The notes under the pieces are model-generated. The model saw only the letters and a list, made by a program, of their open reading frames with translations, had not been told where the DNA came from and searched no databases. From Corynebacterium falsenii (GTDB lineage: Bacteria; Actinomycetota; Actinomycetes; Mycobacteriales; Mycobacteriaceae), in the NCBI RefSeq assembly GCF_020099275.1, contig NZ_CP083646.1, forward strand, positions 310,001 to 374,000: a stretch of 64,000 bases of DNA, given 5' to 3'. A program made the position numbers and the translations under genes. Positions 1-8,414 of this stretch are shown here, one piece after another. How positions within the stretch are numbered: the first letter of the stretch is position 1; every line of letters begins with the position of its first letter.

Positions 1-2425
1 AGGTTGCGCGGTTGAACAGGATCATGAGCGCGGGGATCATCGTCATACGCACGAAGAACGCGTCGAATAGCACCCCGGCGCCCAGGGCGAAGCCGAAGAT
101 CTGAATGAACGGCAACGGCTGGAAAATGAAGCTGGCGAACACGCCGATCATGATGAGCGCGGCGGCCGTCACCACGCGCGCGCCGAGCTCAAAGCCGAAC
201 ACCACGGAGTCTTCCGTGCGGCTGTACTTCGACCCGCGTGCGGAGTCTTGCGATTCGTGGATGTAGCGCTCCCGCATCCGGGAGACGATGAACACTTGGT
301 AATCCATCGCCAGCCCGAAAGTCACGCCGATGAGGAAGATCGGCATGAAGCTGATCAGCGGCCCCGGCGAGGGCCACAGTCCCCAGAGCCCTTCCTGCCA
401 CACCAGCACGGTCACGCCGAAGGCCGCGCCGACGGAGAGCAGGAAGCCACCGGCGGCCATGAGCGGCACGAGCAGGCTGCGGAACACCATGAGCAGCAGC
501 ACCAACGCCAGCCCCACGACCAGCGCGAGGTAGAGCGGCATGGCGCTGGCGAGGCGATCGGTGACGTCCTGCTGGATCGGCATGAAGCCGGTGATGCCCA
601 TGTCCACGCCGATTTCTGCTTCGATCTGCGACTGCTGGTCGCGGAGGGCGTGGATGAGGTTGACGGTCTCTTCATCGCGCAACCCGCCCCTGGGGGTAAC
701 GAGGATCTGCGCCGTGGTTCCGTCCGGACTCTCACCAACGAGCTGCGCGTGTTCCACCGCAGCGTTCGCATTGAGCTGCTCCACGGCATAGATGAACGAC
801 GCCTGCGTGGCGCGCTTCTGCAGGGTATCGGCCTGCTCCGGAGGCTGTGCTGGGGCGGGCGCTTGCTCTGGCGCAGGGGCAGGTGCCTGTTCCGGGGCTG
901 CATTCGGATCCGCAGGCGGGTTCTCCTCGCCGGGAGCAGCAGGCGCAGGGGCAGGCGCAGGCTGAGCTGCCTGGGCGAGGATGAGCGGGCGTAGTGCCTC
1001 CGACTGCGGATTCGCATGCTCGCCATTGACCACCACGAGGAACGGAGCATTGCGCCCCGGGCCGAAGCCCTCCTGGATCATCTCCGCGGACTTGCGCTGG
1101 GTGGAGTTCACGTTCGCAGTCATGTCATTCGGCAGCGACAGCTGCAGATTCATCGCCGGCACGGTCAGCGCCGCGAGGCTGAGTGTGACCACGCCAATCA
1201 TGATGCCGGGGAAGCGATACACCAGGCCGATCCACCGCTCACCCAACCCGGGACCGGTCTTCCTGCGACGGCGGCGGGGGCGGCGGGATGTGGAGTCCGT
1301 AGTGGCGTCGGAAAAAATGCGGCGCCCGAACAGTCCCAGAAGCGCAGGCAGCAGGGTCAATGCGACCAAGACAGCAATGAGGACGCTGGCCGCGGCGAAA
1401 TACCCCATGTATGTGAGAAAGGGGATGTCGACGAGGCGCAGGCCCACGAGCGCAACGATGACCGTGAGACCAGCGAGGACCACCGCAGATCCGGCGGTGC
1501 CGGTGGCGAGGCCGATGGCGTCTGTGCGGTCGCGACCGCGGCGGAGCTCGTCGCGGTACCGGGACATGATGAACAGGGCATAGTCGATGCCCACGGCCAA
1601 CCCGATCATCACGCCAAGGGTGGGCGTGATCGAATTCAGCGGCAGCACAGCGGTGGCGCCCAGCGTGAGGAGAGCACCGATGCCCACGCCGACGATCGCG
1701 GTGATCAGCGGCATGCTCGCGGCCAGTAGGGAACCGAAAGTGAACAACAGAATGACCAGCGCAACGATCACGCCGGCGGCCTCGGAGATGGGCTCCACGG
1801 CGATAGGGTCACCGTAACCGGGACCGCCGACTTCGACGGTCAGGCCGGCGTCGCGGGAAATCTGTATAGCGTCCTGAACCGCCTGCCGATCGGCCTTGGT
1901 GACGTCTGCGGGCAGAGGCACATCGAAGGAGAAGGTCGATACGCCGTAACGTCCGTCATCGGAGAGGGTGCGGATGTTGTGGGCGTCGGCCTTGGCTGTG
2001 GACTCCGGGAGGCCCTGCTTGGTGAGCTGGTCGACGACCTGCGTTTGGATCTGCTCGTTGAGCGTGACCGGGTTGCCGAACTGCAGGCCAGCCTTGAAGT
2101 CTGGGACGTCGGTCCGCAGAGACTCCATGGTCTTGTCCATGGCCTGCATGTACTGCGGTTCATTCAGCGTCTGGCCCTCGGGGGCTTCGAAGACAACGTT
2201 GACGTCCGCCGACGCCGCCGGGTTCTTCGTGCCCGGAAACTTCTCCATGAGCAGTTCGGTGGCGTGGGAGGAAGGCACGTCATCGATTTCGAAGATATCG
2301 TTGAAGCCCTTCTGGAAGCTCAGCGCCACACCCGCCACGGCGGCAAAGATGATGAGCCAAACGGCGATGACCAGGCGCTTGTGCAGATAAGACCAGCGCC
2401 CTACGTGAAACAGAAACTTTGCCAC
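1..2425 (-). CDS. MMPL/RND-family lipid transporter (3' end outside window)
   Basis: About 808 codons are visible, and the C-terminus runs off the left edge. The frame is open on the minus strand from a GTG at 2425 (VAKFLFHVGRWSYLHK). Near the left edge it has the MMPL signature GLAMDYQVFIVSRMRE and, further on, VLFDAFFVRMTMIPA, the typical RND proton-relay and TM11-12 region. A Pro/Ala/Gln-rich stretch (about 790-1000) lies in the second large extracytoplasmic loop. MMPL proteins of corynebacteria export mycolates and other envelope lipids using the proton motive force. The exact paralogue cannot be told from this fragment. The start has only a weak ribosome binding site, so a nearby alternative is possible. 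Confidence 0.9.
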   Translation of the reverse strand, partial: MAKFLFHVGRWSYLHKRLVIAVWLIIFAAVAGVALSFQKGFNDIFEIDDVPSSHATELLMEKFPGTKNPAASADVNVVFEAPEGQTLNEPQYMQAMDKTMESLRTDVPDFKAGLQFGNPVTLNEQIQTQVVDQLTKQGLPESTAKADAHNIRTLSDDGRYGVSTFSFDVPLPADVTKADRQAVQDAIQISRDAGLTVEVGGPGYGDPIAVEPISEAAGVIVALVILLFTFGSLLAASMPLITAIVGVGIGALLTLGATAVLPLNSITPTLGVMIGLAVGIDYALFIMSRYRDELRRGRDRTDAIGLATGTAGSAVVLAGLTVIVALVGLRLVDIPFLTYMGYFAAASVLIAVLVALTLLPALLGLFGRRIFSDATTDSTSRRPRRRRRKTGPGLGERWIGLVYRFPGIMIGVVTLSLAALTVPAMNLQLSLPNDMTANVNSTQRKSAEMIQEGFGPGRNAPFLVVVNGEHANPQSEALRPLILAQAAQPAPAPAPAAPGEENPPADPNAAPEQAPAPAPEQAPAPAQPPEQADTLQKRATQASFIYAVEQLNANAAVEHAQLVGESPDGTTAQILVTPRGGLRDEETVNLIHALRDQQSQIEAEIGVDMGITGFMPIQQDVTDRLASAMPLYLALVVGLALVLLLMVFRSLLVPLMAAGGFLLSVGAAFGVTVLVWQEGLWGLWPSPGPLISFMPIFLIGVTFGLAMDYQVFIVSRMRERYIHESQDSARGSKYSRTEDSVVFGFELGARVVTAAALIMIGVFASFIFQPLPFIQIFGFALGAGVLFDAFFVRMTMIPALMILFNRAT

Positions 2426-2690
2426 TAGGAACGGGCACCCTTCACTGGCAGTGACACGGATGGGCGACGGAGCGGCCGCAGAACGCTGCCGCTAGAGATC
2501 CACGATTCCGGTGTCCAAAGCTCAGTCATAGCCGTCGATCGTACCCGGCAGTCCTGGGAACCAGCTATCTGCATCTTGTGGAAGGCCTGGGTACTGGTGC
2601 AATCGCAACCCCTCACAAGCACAAACGTGCCCCCAGGATCGGGCGGTTACTCCGCTCTCACCCTAGGGGCACGGTTGGGTCTTGCATGTG

Positions 2691-2777
2691 CGGTGGCGGA
2701 GGGATTTGAACCCTCGGTTGTTATTACACAACACTCGCTTTCGAGGCGAGCACCTTCGGCCGCTCGGACACGCCACC
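2691..2777 (-). tRNA. tRNA-Ser(CGA)
   Basis: A full type II cloverleaf reads on the minus strand: acceptor GGTGGCG/CGCCACC, anticodon stem CTCGC/GCGAG around loop CTCGAAA (anticodon CGA), a long variable arm and T-loop GTTCAAATC. Discriminator G suits serine. No CCA is encoded. Confidence 0.95.
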
Positions 2778-2816
2778 ATCTTTGCCCGCGCGACACCCGC
2801 GCAGACTCGATATAGG

Positions 2817-3308
2817 CTACCACCCCCGGCGCGCGTCGAAAAACTCCCGCAGTACCTGCCCACATTCGTTCTCCAGCACGCCGCCGCGCATCTGCACCCA
2901 ATGCAGCGGAGACTCGCGTGGAATGTCCCACACACTGCCGCATGCACCCGTGTGCGGTTCGTACGCGCCGAACACGATCGTGCCGATGCGCGCGCCCACT
3001 GCCGCCCCGGCGCACATCGCACACGGCTCCAGCGTGACCACCAGCGTGCAGTCCTCGAGGCGCCACGAATCCCCTAGTTGCCGCACCGCCGCGCGGATCG
3101 CCTCCACTTCGGCGTGTGCGGTGGGATCGCCCAGGGCCTCGCGCCGGTTTACCCCTGTGGCCAGCTCCTGGTCATCCGGCCCCACGATCACGGCGCCCAC
3201 GGGCACGTCTTCGCCGGCCGTCCGCGCGACATCCAGCGCCCGGCGCATCCACCGCTCGTCCCAGTCCTGCTGCGCCGGCTGCGGCAAGGCCGGCCCCCTT
3301 CCTGCCAC
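2817..3308 (-). CDS. tadA: tRNA(Arg) adenosine-34 deaminase
   Basis: The 163-residue product carries the zinc deaminase motifs HAEVEAIR (zinc His and catalytic Glu) and PCAMC (two zinc Cys). TadA converts A34 of tRNA-Arg(ACG) to inosine so that CGU, CGC and CGA can be read; it acts as a cytosolic dimer. The start is GTG at 3308, directly abutting the stop of the upstream gene (TAA at 3309-3311), so the two are probably translated together. The substrate, tRNA-Arg(ACG), is encoded twice a few kb away. Length is normal for the family. The call is secure. Confidence 0.95.
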   Translation of the reverse strand: MAGRGPALPQPAQQDWDERWMRRALDVARTAGEDVPVGAVIVGPDDQELATGVNRREALGDPTAHAEVEAIRAAVRQLGDSWRLEDCTLVVTLEPCAMCAGAAVGARIGTIVFGAYEPHTGACGSVWDIPRESPLHWVQMRGGVLENECGQVLREFFDARRGW

Positions 3309-3809
3309 TTAGTAGTCCAACTCCAGGTCCACGAGGTCGGCGAGGTCCTCGGCGCACCCCAGCTCCTCCGCCACGCGCAGCACCTGCTCCGAGGCATAGA
3401 GGTCTTCATCGTCGAAGATGACGGACAGCACTTGCTCCGAAGCGCCCAGGTCCTCCAGCAGGTCGAACTCGCCCTCCGGCCATGGCTCGTCCGTCTCCTC
3501 GACTTCTTCTTCGGTGGGGCAGTCCACGTCGAGTTCCTCGAGGATGTCACTGGCCAAGTCGTAGTCGAGCGCCGCTGTGGCGTCGGATATGAGAAGCCTC
3601 ACCCCACCCGGAACGGGGCGAAGGATGGCGCACCAATCGTCGTCGATGCAGACGAAACCGACCACCGCGCCTTCGGAACGGCTGTTGCGCAGCAGCCTGA
3701 CCAGCTCTTCTAGGTCCTCCGTGGCGCTTTCGGGCAGCTCGCGCAGATCCCAGGTGGCATCGCGGCCGTACGCGGCTACGGCGAATGTCACTTCTGTGTC
3801 ATCAGTCAT
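3309..3809 (-). CDS. tRNA adenosine deaminase-associated protein
   Basis: This 166-residue acidic protein (starting MTDDTEVTFAVAAYGRDATW) sits immediately before tadA in one transcription unit. It matches the actinobacterial family known by its constant position next to tadA; the molecular role is unknown. The stop touches the tadA start codon. I prefer ATG at 3809, preceded by GGTGGT, over a GTG at 3839 that would add ten residues and crowd the divergent tyrA promoter. Asp/Glu are abundant in the C-terminal half (EEEVEETDEPWPEGEFD). No enzymatic motif is visible. Confidence 0.8.
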   Translation of the reverse strand: MTDDTEVTFAVAAYGRDATWDLRELPESATEDLEELVRLLRNSRSEGAVVGFVCIDDDWCAILRPVPGGVRLLISDATAALDYDLASDILEELDVDCPTEEEVEETDEPWPEGEFDLLEDLGASEQVLSVIFDDEDLYASEQVLRVAEELGCAEDLADLVDLELDY

Positions 3810-3847
3810 AACCACCAAGGTAGTCGCCTTGTGGGACACTGGGTAGC

Positions 3848-4936
3848 GTGAGTGATTTTTCTGTCTCCGATTACCGCTTGAGCACGCTTCCCGAAGACCG
3901 CCGCCCCGTGTGCATTCTTGGGTTGGGGTTGATCGGTGGATCCTTGATGCGGGATCTCAAACAGGCTGGCTGGCCCGTGTTTGGATGGAACCGCTCGGAG
4001 AAAACTGTGGAACGCGCCAGCCGCGACGGTTTCGATGCGTCCGCCGACCTCGTTGCCACATTGCAGCGGGCCGAGCGGGAGGACGCGCTCATCGTTTTGG
4101 GGGTCCCTGTTCCCGCGTTGGCTTCTCTATTCGACGCCATCAGCGAGCACGCCCCATCATGCGGCATTACGGATGTCACGAGCGTGAAGGTGGAAGTGCA
4201 CGAGCTGGTGGAAGCTCATGGGCTCACGGATCGCTTCGTGGGCGGGCACCCCATGGCGGGAACCGCGAACTCGGGGTGGGCTGCCACGATGAAGGGGCTG
4301 TTCCAGGGGGCCGTGTGGGTGGTGACGTACGACAATGCCGTGGAGCACGCGTCCGCGAATCCTGCGGGTGCTGGGCAGTCCAGCGCGGCACAAGCCGAGG
4401 CTGGGCAGTCCAGTCAGCGTTGGTTGGACACATGGATCCGCGTGGTCGGCATTGCCGAGGAAGTCGGCGCCGCGGTGGTTCCGGCGCTAGCGCGCCGTCA
4501 CGACCGCGCCGTGGCGCGTGTGAGCCACCTGCCACACATCCTCGCGGAGGCGCTGGCCGTCACGGGCGACCAGGGCGGCCCACTCGCGCTGAGCCTGGCG
4601 GCCTCCAGTTTCCGCGACGGCACACGCGTGGCCGGCACCGAGCCCGCGCTGGTGCGCGCCATGATCGAGAACAACCGCACCGCCGTGGTGGAGGCGTTGG
4701 ATGAGACGATCGCGCTGCTGCAGCAGGCACGGTCCGATATCGCCGATCCGGTTCAGGACATGCGCGGGCTCGCTGAAGATGGCAATGCGGCGCGCGGGCG
4801 CTTCGAGGCGCGAGCCGGTCGCAAGCGCGGCGATACGATGCACCGCCCAATCATCCGTGTGCGCCCCGGTCAGCGCGGTTGGTTAAATCAGCTCCAGTCG
4901 GCGGAGTCGATGGGCGCGCAGATCGGTATCTTCTAG
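3848..4936 (+). CDS. tyrA: Prephenate/arogenate dehydrogenase
   Basis: The 362-residue protein opens with a Rossmann motif (VCILGLGLIGGSL) and has the TyrA active-site segment GGHPMAGT, plus the helical C-terminal domain with HLPHILAEALA. It makes the tyrosine branch product: 4-hydroxyphenylpyruvate from prephenate, or tyrosine from L-arogenate. Classical work on coryneform bacteria points to the NADP-dependent arogenate route; that substrate choice is inferred here. The start is GTG at 3848. It is transcribed divergently from the tadA pair across about 38 bp. An aromatic aminotransferase gene lies 6 kb downstream. Confidence 0.93.
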   Translation: MSDFSVSDYRLSTLPEDRRPVCILGLGLIGGSLMRDLKQAGWPVFGWNRSEKTVERASRDGFDASADLVATLQRAEREDALIVLGVPVPALASLFDAISEHAPSCGITDVTSVKVEVHELVEAHGLTDRFVGGHPMAGTANSGWAATMKGLFQGAVWVVTYDNAVEHASANPAGAGQSSAAQAEAGQSSQRWLDTWIRVVGIAEEVGAAVVPALARRHDRAVARVSHLPHILAEALAVTGDQGGPLALSLAASSFRDGTRVAGTEPALVRAMIENNRTAVVEALDETIALLQQARSDIADPVQDMRGLAEDGNAARGRFEARAGRKRGDTMHRPIIRVRPGQRGWLNQLQSAESMGAQIGIF

Positions 4937-4950
4937 CGCACCTCGGCCGA

Positions 4951-5922
4951 CTAGGGGCAGGGGCGGACTGGGGTTGCCTCGCTGAGGGCTGGGGTGAGTT
5001 GGCGCATGGTGGCGTCGATCGCAGACATGGCCGTGTCCTGGGAGCCGTCATTGGGGATGATAATGATCGCGACCGGGATCATCGCCCCTCCGGGACCCGC
5101 CGGGACAAGGCCCATCTGGCGGTAGACATATTGATCGTCGTAGCCGAGGCCCCACCCGCCCTTGAAGAGCGCGCCGGGGACGGTACCCAGGCCCACCATG
5201 TGCTCGGGGTTGATGCGGCCCATTGCCTCAAGGACGGGCTGCGCCCCCGGTTCGCATTGGAAGTTCGAGAGGAAACGCACCTGGTCGGTGGCCCGCCACA
5301 GGGTGTCGCCGAAACCTTCGAACACGCCGGTCTGGAACTCCTCCGGAACCTGCGTGCTGTCACCACCGCGGGTTAGGTAGGCGCTGAGGCGATCGGCAGC
5401 GAGCTGATCGGAATCGTCGCCAAGGAAGTACCAGAGCTCAAGAGCTGCATCGTTGTCGGAGTTCTCAATCGCGTCGTTGATGTTCTGCTGGACCTCGGCG
5501 GCGGTCGCAGGATCGGGCTGGTCGGCAGCCGAATCTTGCTGCAACTTCTCCCACGCGGCAGCAGCAATAGGGACCTTGAGGGTAGACCACGCAGCGCGGT
5601 TATCGAGCTCACCAGCGTGCACAGGACCACCGCCGCCGAGCGTTGCGATGCCAACCTGCGCATCGAAATCCTGGGCAATGGTGAGCGCGACCTGCTCCAT
5701 CGCTGGTTGCAGCTGGGCATCCTGTGGGTTGTGGAGCTGCGTGCTGGGCTTCGTGTCGGCTTGTTCGATCTCTTGGCGACGATTGAAGGCATCGGTGCTG
5801 GCGACGGCTTCGTAACCCACGGCAATGGTGATGACAACGAGCACGAAGGACAGCAGCGTCAGCAGGAGCTTCTGGCGCGCTGGCATGCCCGACGTCGGTG
5901 GAGCTTCGAGATCGACGAGCAT
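4951..5922 (-). CDS. Membrane-anchored serine beta-lactamase-fold protein
   Basis: The 323-residue product has one N-terminal membrane segment (about residues 18-38) and then an extracytoplasmic domain. That domain carries the three spaced motifs of penicillin-recognising serine enzymes: S-T-L-K at 113-116 (SxxK), S-D-N at 155-157, and K-G-G at 254-256 in place of KTG/KSG. Such proteins include class A-like beta-lactamases and DD-peptidase relatives. No obvious class A Glu166 equivalent (omega-loop ExxLN) is seen, so hydrolysis of beta-lactams is uncertain. The ATG at 5922 follows AAAGGAG at good spacing. It is convergent with tyrA. Confidence 0.75.
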   Translation of the reverse strand: MLVDLEAPPTSGMPARQKLLLTLLSFVLVVITIAVGYEAVASTDAFNRRQEIEQADTKPSTQLHNPQDAQLQPAMEQVALTIAQDFDAQVGIATLGGGGPVHAGELDNRAAWSTLKVPIAAAAWEKLQQDSAADQPDPATAAEVQQNINDAIENSDNDAALELWYFLGDDSDQLAADRLSAYLTRGGDSTQVPEEFQTGVFEGFGDTLWRATDQVRFLSNFQCEPGAQPVLEAMGRINPEHMVGLGTVPGALFKGGWGLGYDDQYVYRQMGLVPAGPGGAMIPVAIIIIPNDGSQDTAMSAIDATMRQLTPALSEATPVRPCP

Positions 5923-6242
5923 GGCGCAACTCCTTTCCGCTTCCTCGGTATCGTTGGCTTGCTTCGTGCTGTGTTCACGGCATGTCCGCTCTGTTCACGG
6001 TGCACAGCCGCAGTTTTCGGCGACGATCGCCTGTGCCCACTTACCGGCGAACGGATTAGTAGTGAACCCGTGCCCGCACGGCACGCGCGTACTACAAACC
6101 AGACTTGTTATGAATGCATACCTTATATGTGACGGTCGCTGAATCCTAAAGCCGCTTGCCATACGAAACCTGCCGATCCAGCATGGGGTACCTCCTCACG
6201 AACTACACGCCGAAGCAGACATTACATTTTCTGCTTATGCCG
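5923..6242. other. Intergenic stretch with a decayed gene start
   Basis: This holds the promoter side of the beta-lactamase-fold gene and, at its right end, the remnant described at 6146-6184. The rest has lower GC than its surroundings and shows no coding frame of note. Confidence 0.5.
6146..6184 (-). pseudogene. 5' remnant of the small immunity-like gene family
   Basis: On the minus strand, GTGAGGAGGTACCCC precedes ATG CTG GAT and is followed by only 12 sense codons before TAG. Ribosome binding site and start closely match those of the intact gene at 9532-9843 (GTGAGGAGGTAACCC ATG CTG TAT). The body of the gene is gone. It lies just downstream of tRNA-Arg copy 1, as the intact gene lies downstream of copy 2. 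Confidence 0.5.
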
Positions 6243-6279
6243 AAAACCCCAGGAAGATTTTCCATCTACCTGGGGTTTT
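6243..6279 (-). terminator. Rho-independent terminator of tRNA-Arg copy 1
   Basis: The stem AAAACCCCAGG / CCTGGGGTTTT ends in a T run just past the tRNA 3' end on the minus strand. It is part of the 118-bp duplicated block. Confidence 0.8.
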
Positions 6280-6285
6280 GCACTG

Positions 6286-6358
6286 TGCGCCCGGAGGGAT
6301 TCGAACCCCCAACCTTCTGATCCGTAGTCAGATGCTCTATCCGTTGAGCTACGGGCGC
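6286..6358 (-). tRNA. tRNA-Arg(ACG), copy 1
   Basis: The 73-nt cloverleaf has acceptor GCGCCCG/CGGGCGC, anticodon loop CTACGGA (anticodon ACG), T-loop GTTCGAATC and discriminator A. No CCA is encoded. It is identical to the copy at 10364-10436. A34 of this species is the TadA target. Confidence 0.96.
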
Positions 6359-6475
6359 AACATACAACGGCGGCCATCTAGTGTGTGGCTTTCGCTGCAA
6401 CAAGGTACGACTTTACACAGTGCCTTTCGCCTAAACCAAATCCGCACCTCAAAGCCCTTAAACCCCTTGTAGACT

Positions 6476-7912
6476 ATGCCTATGGCTTCTGAGTCGACTA
6501 CCACAGCAACCTCACCTCAGGGAGCGGACGCATCGTCGCCTCGCCCTGCGGGCATCGCCTTTATCCCTCTAGTCTGCATGACCGCAGCGCTGTTCCTCAC
6601 GCTGCGCAACATGCCCGTGATGGCGCAGACGGGTATGCAGATGTTCGCGTTCAACATCATCGCGGTCTTCGCATTCCTCATCCCGGCTGCCCTCGTTGCC
6701 GCCGAGCTCGGAACGGGTTGGTCGAAGAGCGGTGTCTTCGGTTGGGTCGAAGCCGCGTTTGGTACCCGCCCCGCGCTGGTTGCCACGTGGTTGCAGTGGA
6801 CGCAGTCCCTGTTCGGCCTCACCTCGATCTTGGCGTATGCCGCCGGTACCGCCGCATACGTCTTCAAGCCCGAGCTCGGCGACAACCCCTACTTCGTCGG
6901 CCTGTCCATCATCGCCATTTACTGGATTGCAACCCTGGCCAACTTTGGTGGTGCGGAGAATTCCTCGAAGATTTCCACGTTCTGCCTCATTGCCGGCGTT
7001 GTTACTCCCTCGCTCATCCTGGCTGGCGTGGGCGGCTGGTGGGCCGCATCCGGCAATTCGGACCACTTCGATACCTCCACTCCGCTCATCCCCGACCTGG
7101 GCAATCAGGCGACGCTCCTGTTGTTCTTGAGCTTCGTCTTCGGCTTCGTGGGCATCGAGGTCTCGGCCTCGAACCTGAAGTACGTTCGTAACCCTCAGAA
7201 GTCCTATCCGCGCGCGCTGTTCCTGGCGTCGATCATCGGATTCGTCATCACCCTGCTGGGCGCGATGGCCATTGCCTTGATCATCCCGTCCAACCGCATC
7301 GACACCATCAACGGTGCAATTCAGGCGCTCTCAACGGCCTTCTCCAGCTTGGGCATTTCTTGGGCGACGCCCATCATCGCGGCCCTCATCGCCATCGGCG
7401 CTATTGGCCAGGTGAGCACCTGGATTGTGGGCCCGGTACAAGGCCTTTCTGTTGCTGTGGATCGTGGTTTCCTGCCGCCTACCTTCGCTCACAAGAACAA
7501 GAATGACGTCCCCACGCGGCTGCTCATCGCCCAGGCGACCTGCATTTCCGTGGTGGGTTGTGTGTTCTTCACTGGCATTTCGGTGGGCACCGCTTTCCTC
7601 GTGCTGACCTCGATCGCCGTGATTCTGTATTCGGTGATGTACCTGCTGATGTTCGCCTCTGCCATCAAGCTGCGCATTCAGCAGCCGGAAGTGCACCGTT
7701 CCTACTCGGTCCCCGGTGGCATCTGGGGCCTGAGCGCCGTTGCCGGCCTAGGTGCACTGACAATGCTGGCGTGCCTCATCATCGGCTTCATCGCGCCGAC
7801 ACCTAACCCATTGGAGACCGAGGCCATGTACGCCGTCGTGATCCTCATCGTGGTTTGTGCCGTAACTGCAGTGCCACTACTGGCCAAGAAGATGTGGGCG
7901 GCACGGGACTAG
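6476..7912 (+). CDS. APC-superfamily amino-acid permease/antiporter
   Basis: The 478-residue protein has about 12 hydrophobic segments. Its N-terminal region (LRNMPVMAQTGMQMFAFN, then AELGTGWSKSGVFGWVEAAF) resembles the glutamate:GABA antiporter group of the APC superfamily. The substrate is probably an amino acid, exchanged or taken up across the membrane; specificity cannot be read from sequence. The start is ATG 6476 or ATG 6482; neither has a strong ribosome binding site. It lies in the segment between the two tRNA-Arg copies, has no operon partners, and is followed by the decayed immunity-like genes. GC content is close to the neighbourhood average. Confidence 0.88.
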   Translation: MPMASESTTTATSPQGADASSPRPAGIAFIPLVCMTAALFLTLRNMPVMAQTGMQMFAFNIIAVFAFLIPAALVAAELGTGWSKSGVFGWVEAAFGTRPALVATWLQWTQSLFGLTSILAYAAGTAAYVFKPELGDNPYFVGLSIIAIYWIATLANFGGAENSSKISTFCLIAGVVTPSLILAGVGGWWAASGNSDHFDTSTPLIPDLGNQATLLLFLSFVFGFVGIEVSASNLKYVRNPQKSYPRALFLASIIGFVITLLGAMAIALIIPSNRIDTINGAIQALSTAFSSLGISWATPIIAALIAIGAIGQVSTWIVGPVQGLSVAVDRGFLPPTFAHKNKNDVPTRLLIAQATCISVVGCVFFTGISVGTAFLVLTSIAVILYSVMYLLMFASAIKLRIQQPEVHRSYSVPGGIWGLSAVAGLGALTMLACLIIGFIAPTPNPLETEAMYAVVILIVVCAVTAVPLLAKKMWAARD

Positions 7913-7989
7913 AAGCGTGACGGGGCAGTATTCCTGGGTCATTCCTGGGTCCCCCGAAACGAGCTAGCTTCAGGCAACCGTTGTTTCCC

Positions 7990-8215
7990 CTATCCGCGAT
8001 AACGTCTTGCGAAATCTGGGTAGTGCTCATCGACGGCTCTCTGCAGGTCATCTGGGAGCTGTCCCGGACCTCCGTAGAAATCTAAGATGCGCCTGTGCAT
8101 GTCCTTGTCGAGGTAGCACCCGTATAGAGGTGGGTTTCTGACTGCAGACTCCAGGGGCAATCTCATACTCGCCGTGATCGGCATCTACGAAAGGATACTG
8201 AACTTCTGCTCGAAC
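7990..8215 (-). pseudogene. Frameshifted paralogue of the immunity-like gene
   Basis: The C-terminal part (PPLYGCYLDKDMHRRILDFY, then VDEHYPDFARRY) is clearly related to the intact protein at 9532-9843 (PPQFGHYLDEDLLKRILDYF, VEKYYPDFAKRY). The preceding segment EVQYPFVDADHGEYEIA matches the GGDHGEED region but is in a different frame, so at least one indel near position 8130 has broken the gene. No start codon with a ribosome binding site is left. It reads as a diverged, inactivated family member. Confidence 0.7.
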
Positions 8216-8263
8216 CTAGCTCTACGCTGCCGCTGACGCGGGAGCGTTGTCTTGGTGCCGTGC

Positions 8264-8414
8264 TAGACGAAAGAAGATGGGAAGTTTTGGTTAAGCGGTG
8301 CTGCCCTGGCCGTAATAGCGCTTGGCGAAATCTGGGTAATATTTCTCGACAGCAAGGCGTTGATCTTTTGGTGACCGGTCGGGGCCGCCGAAATAGTCGA
8401 GGATGCGTTTAAGG
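8264..8414. repeat. 151-bp perfect direct repeat, left copy
   Basis: It appears identical to 9505-9655. It contains the last 41 or so codons and the stop of the immunity-like gene plus 27 bp beyond it. Its right end meets the left inverted repeat of the ISL3 element. Confidence 0.9.

Larger units (their letters stand above)
6243..6360. repeat. 118-bp direct repeat, copy 1 (tRNA-Arg plus terminator)
   Basis: It aligns without gaps to 10321-10438 with three mismatches, all outside the tRNA gene. The two copies bracket 4 kb of variable DNA. Confidence 0.9.

Noticed and set aside
6476..7912. The permease as recently acquired foreign DNA
   Set aside because: Its GC content and codon use look like those of the flanks. 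Only its position between the tRNA repeats suggests mobility.
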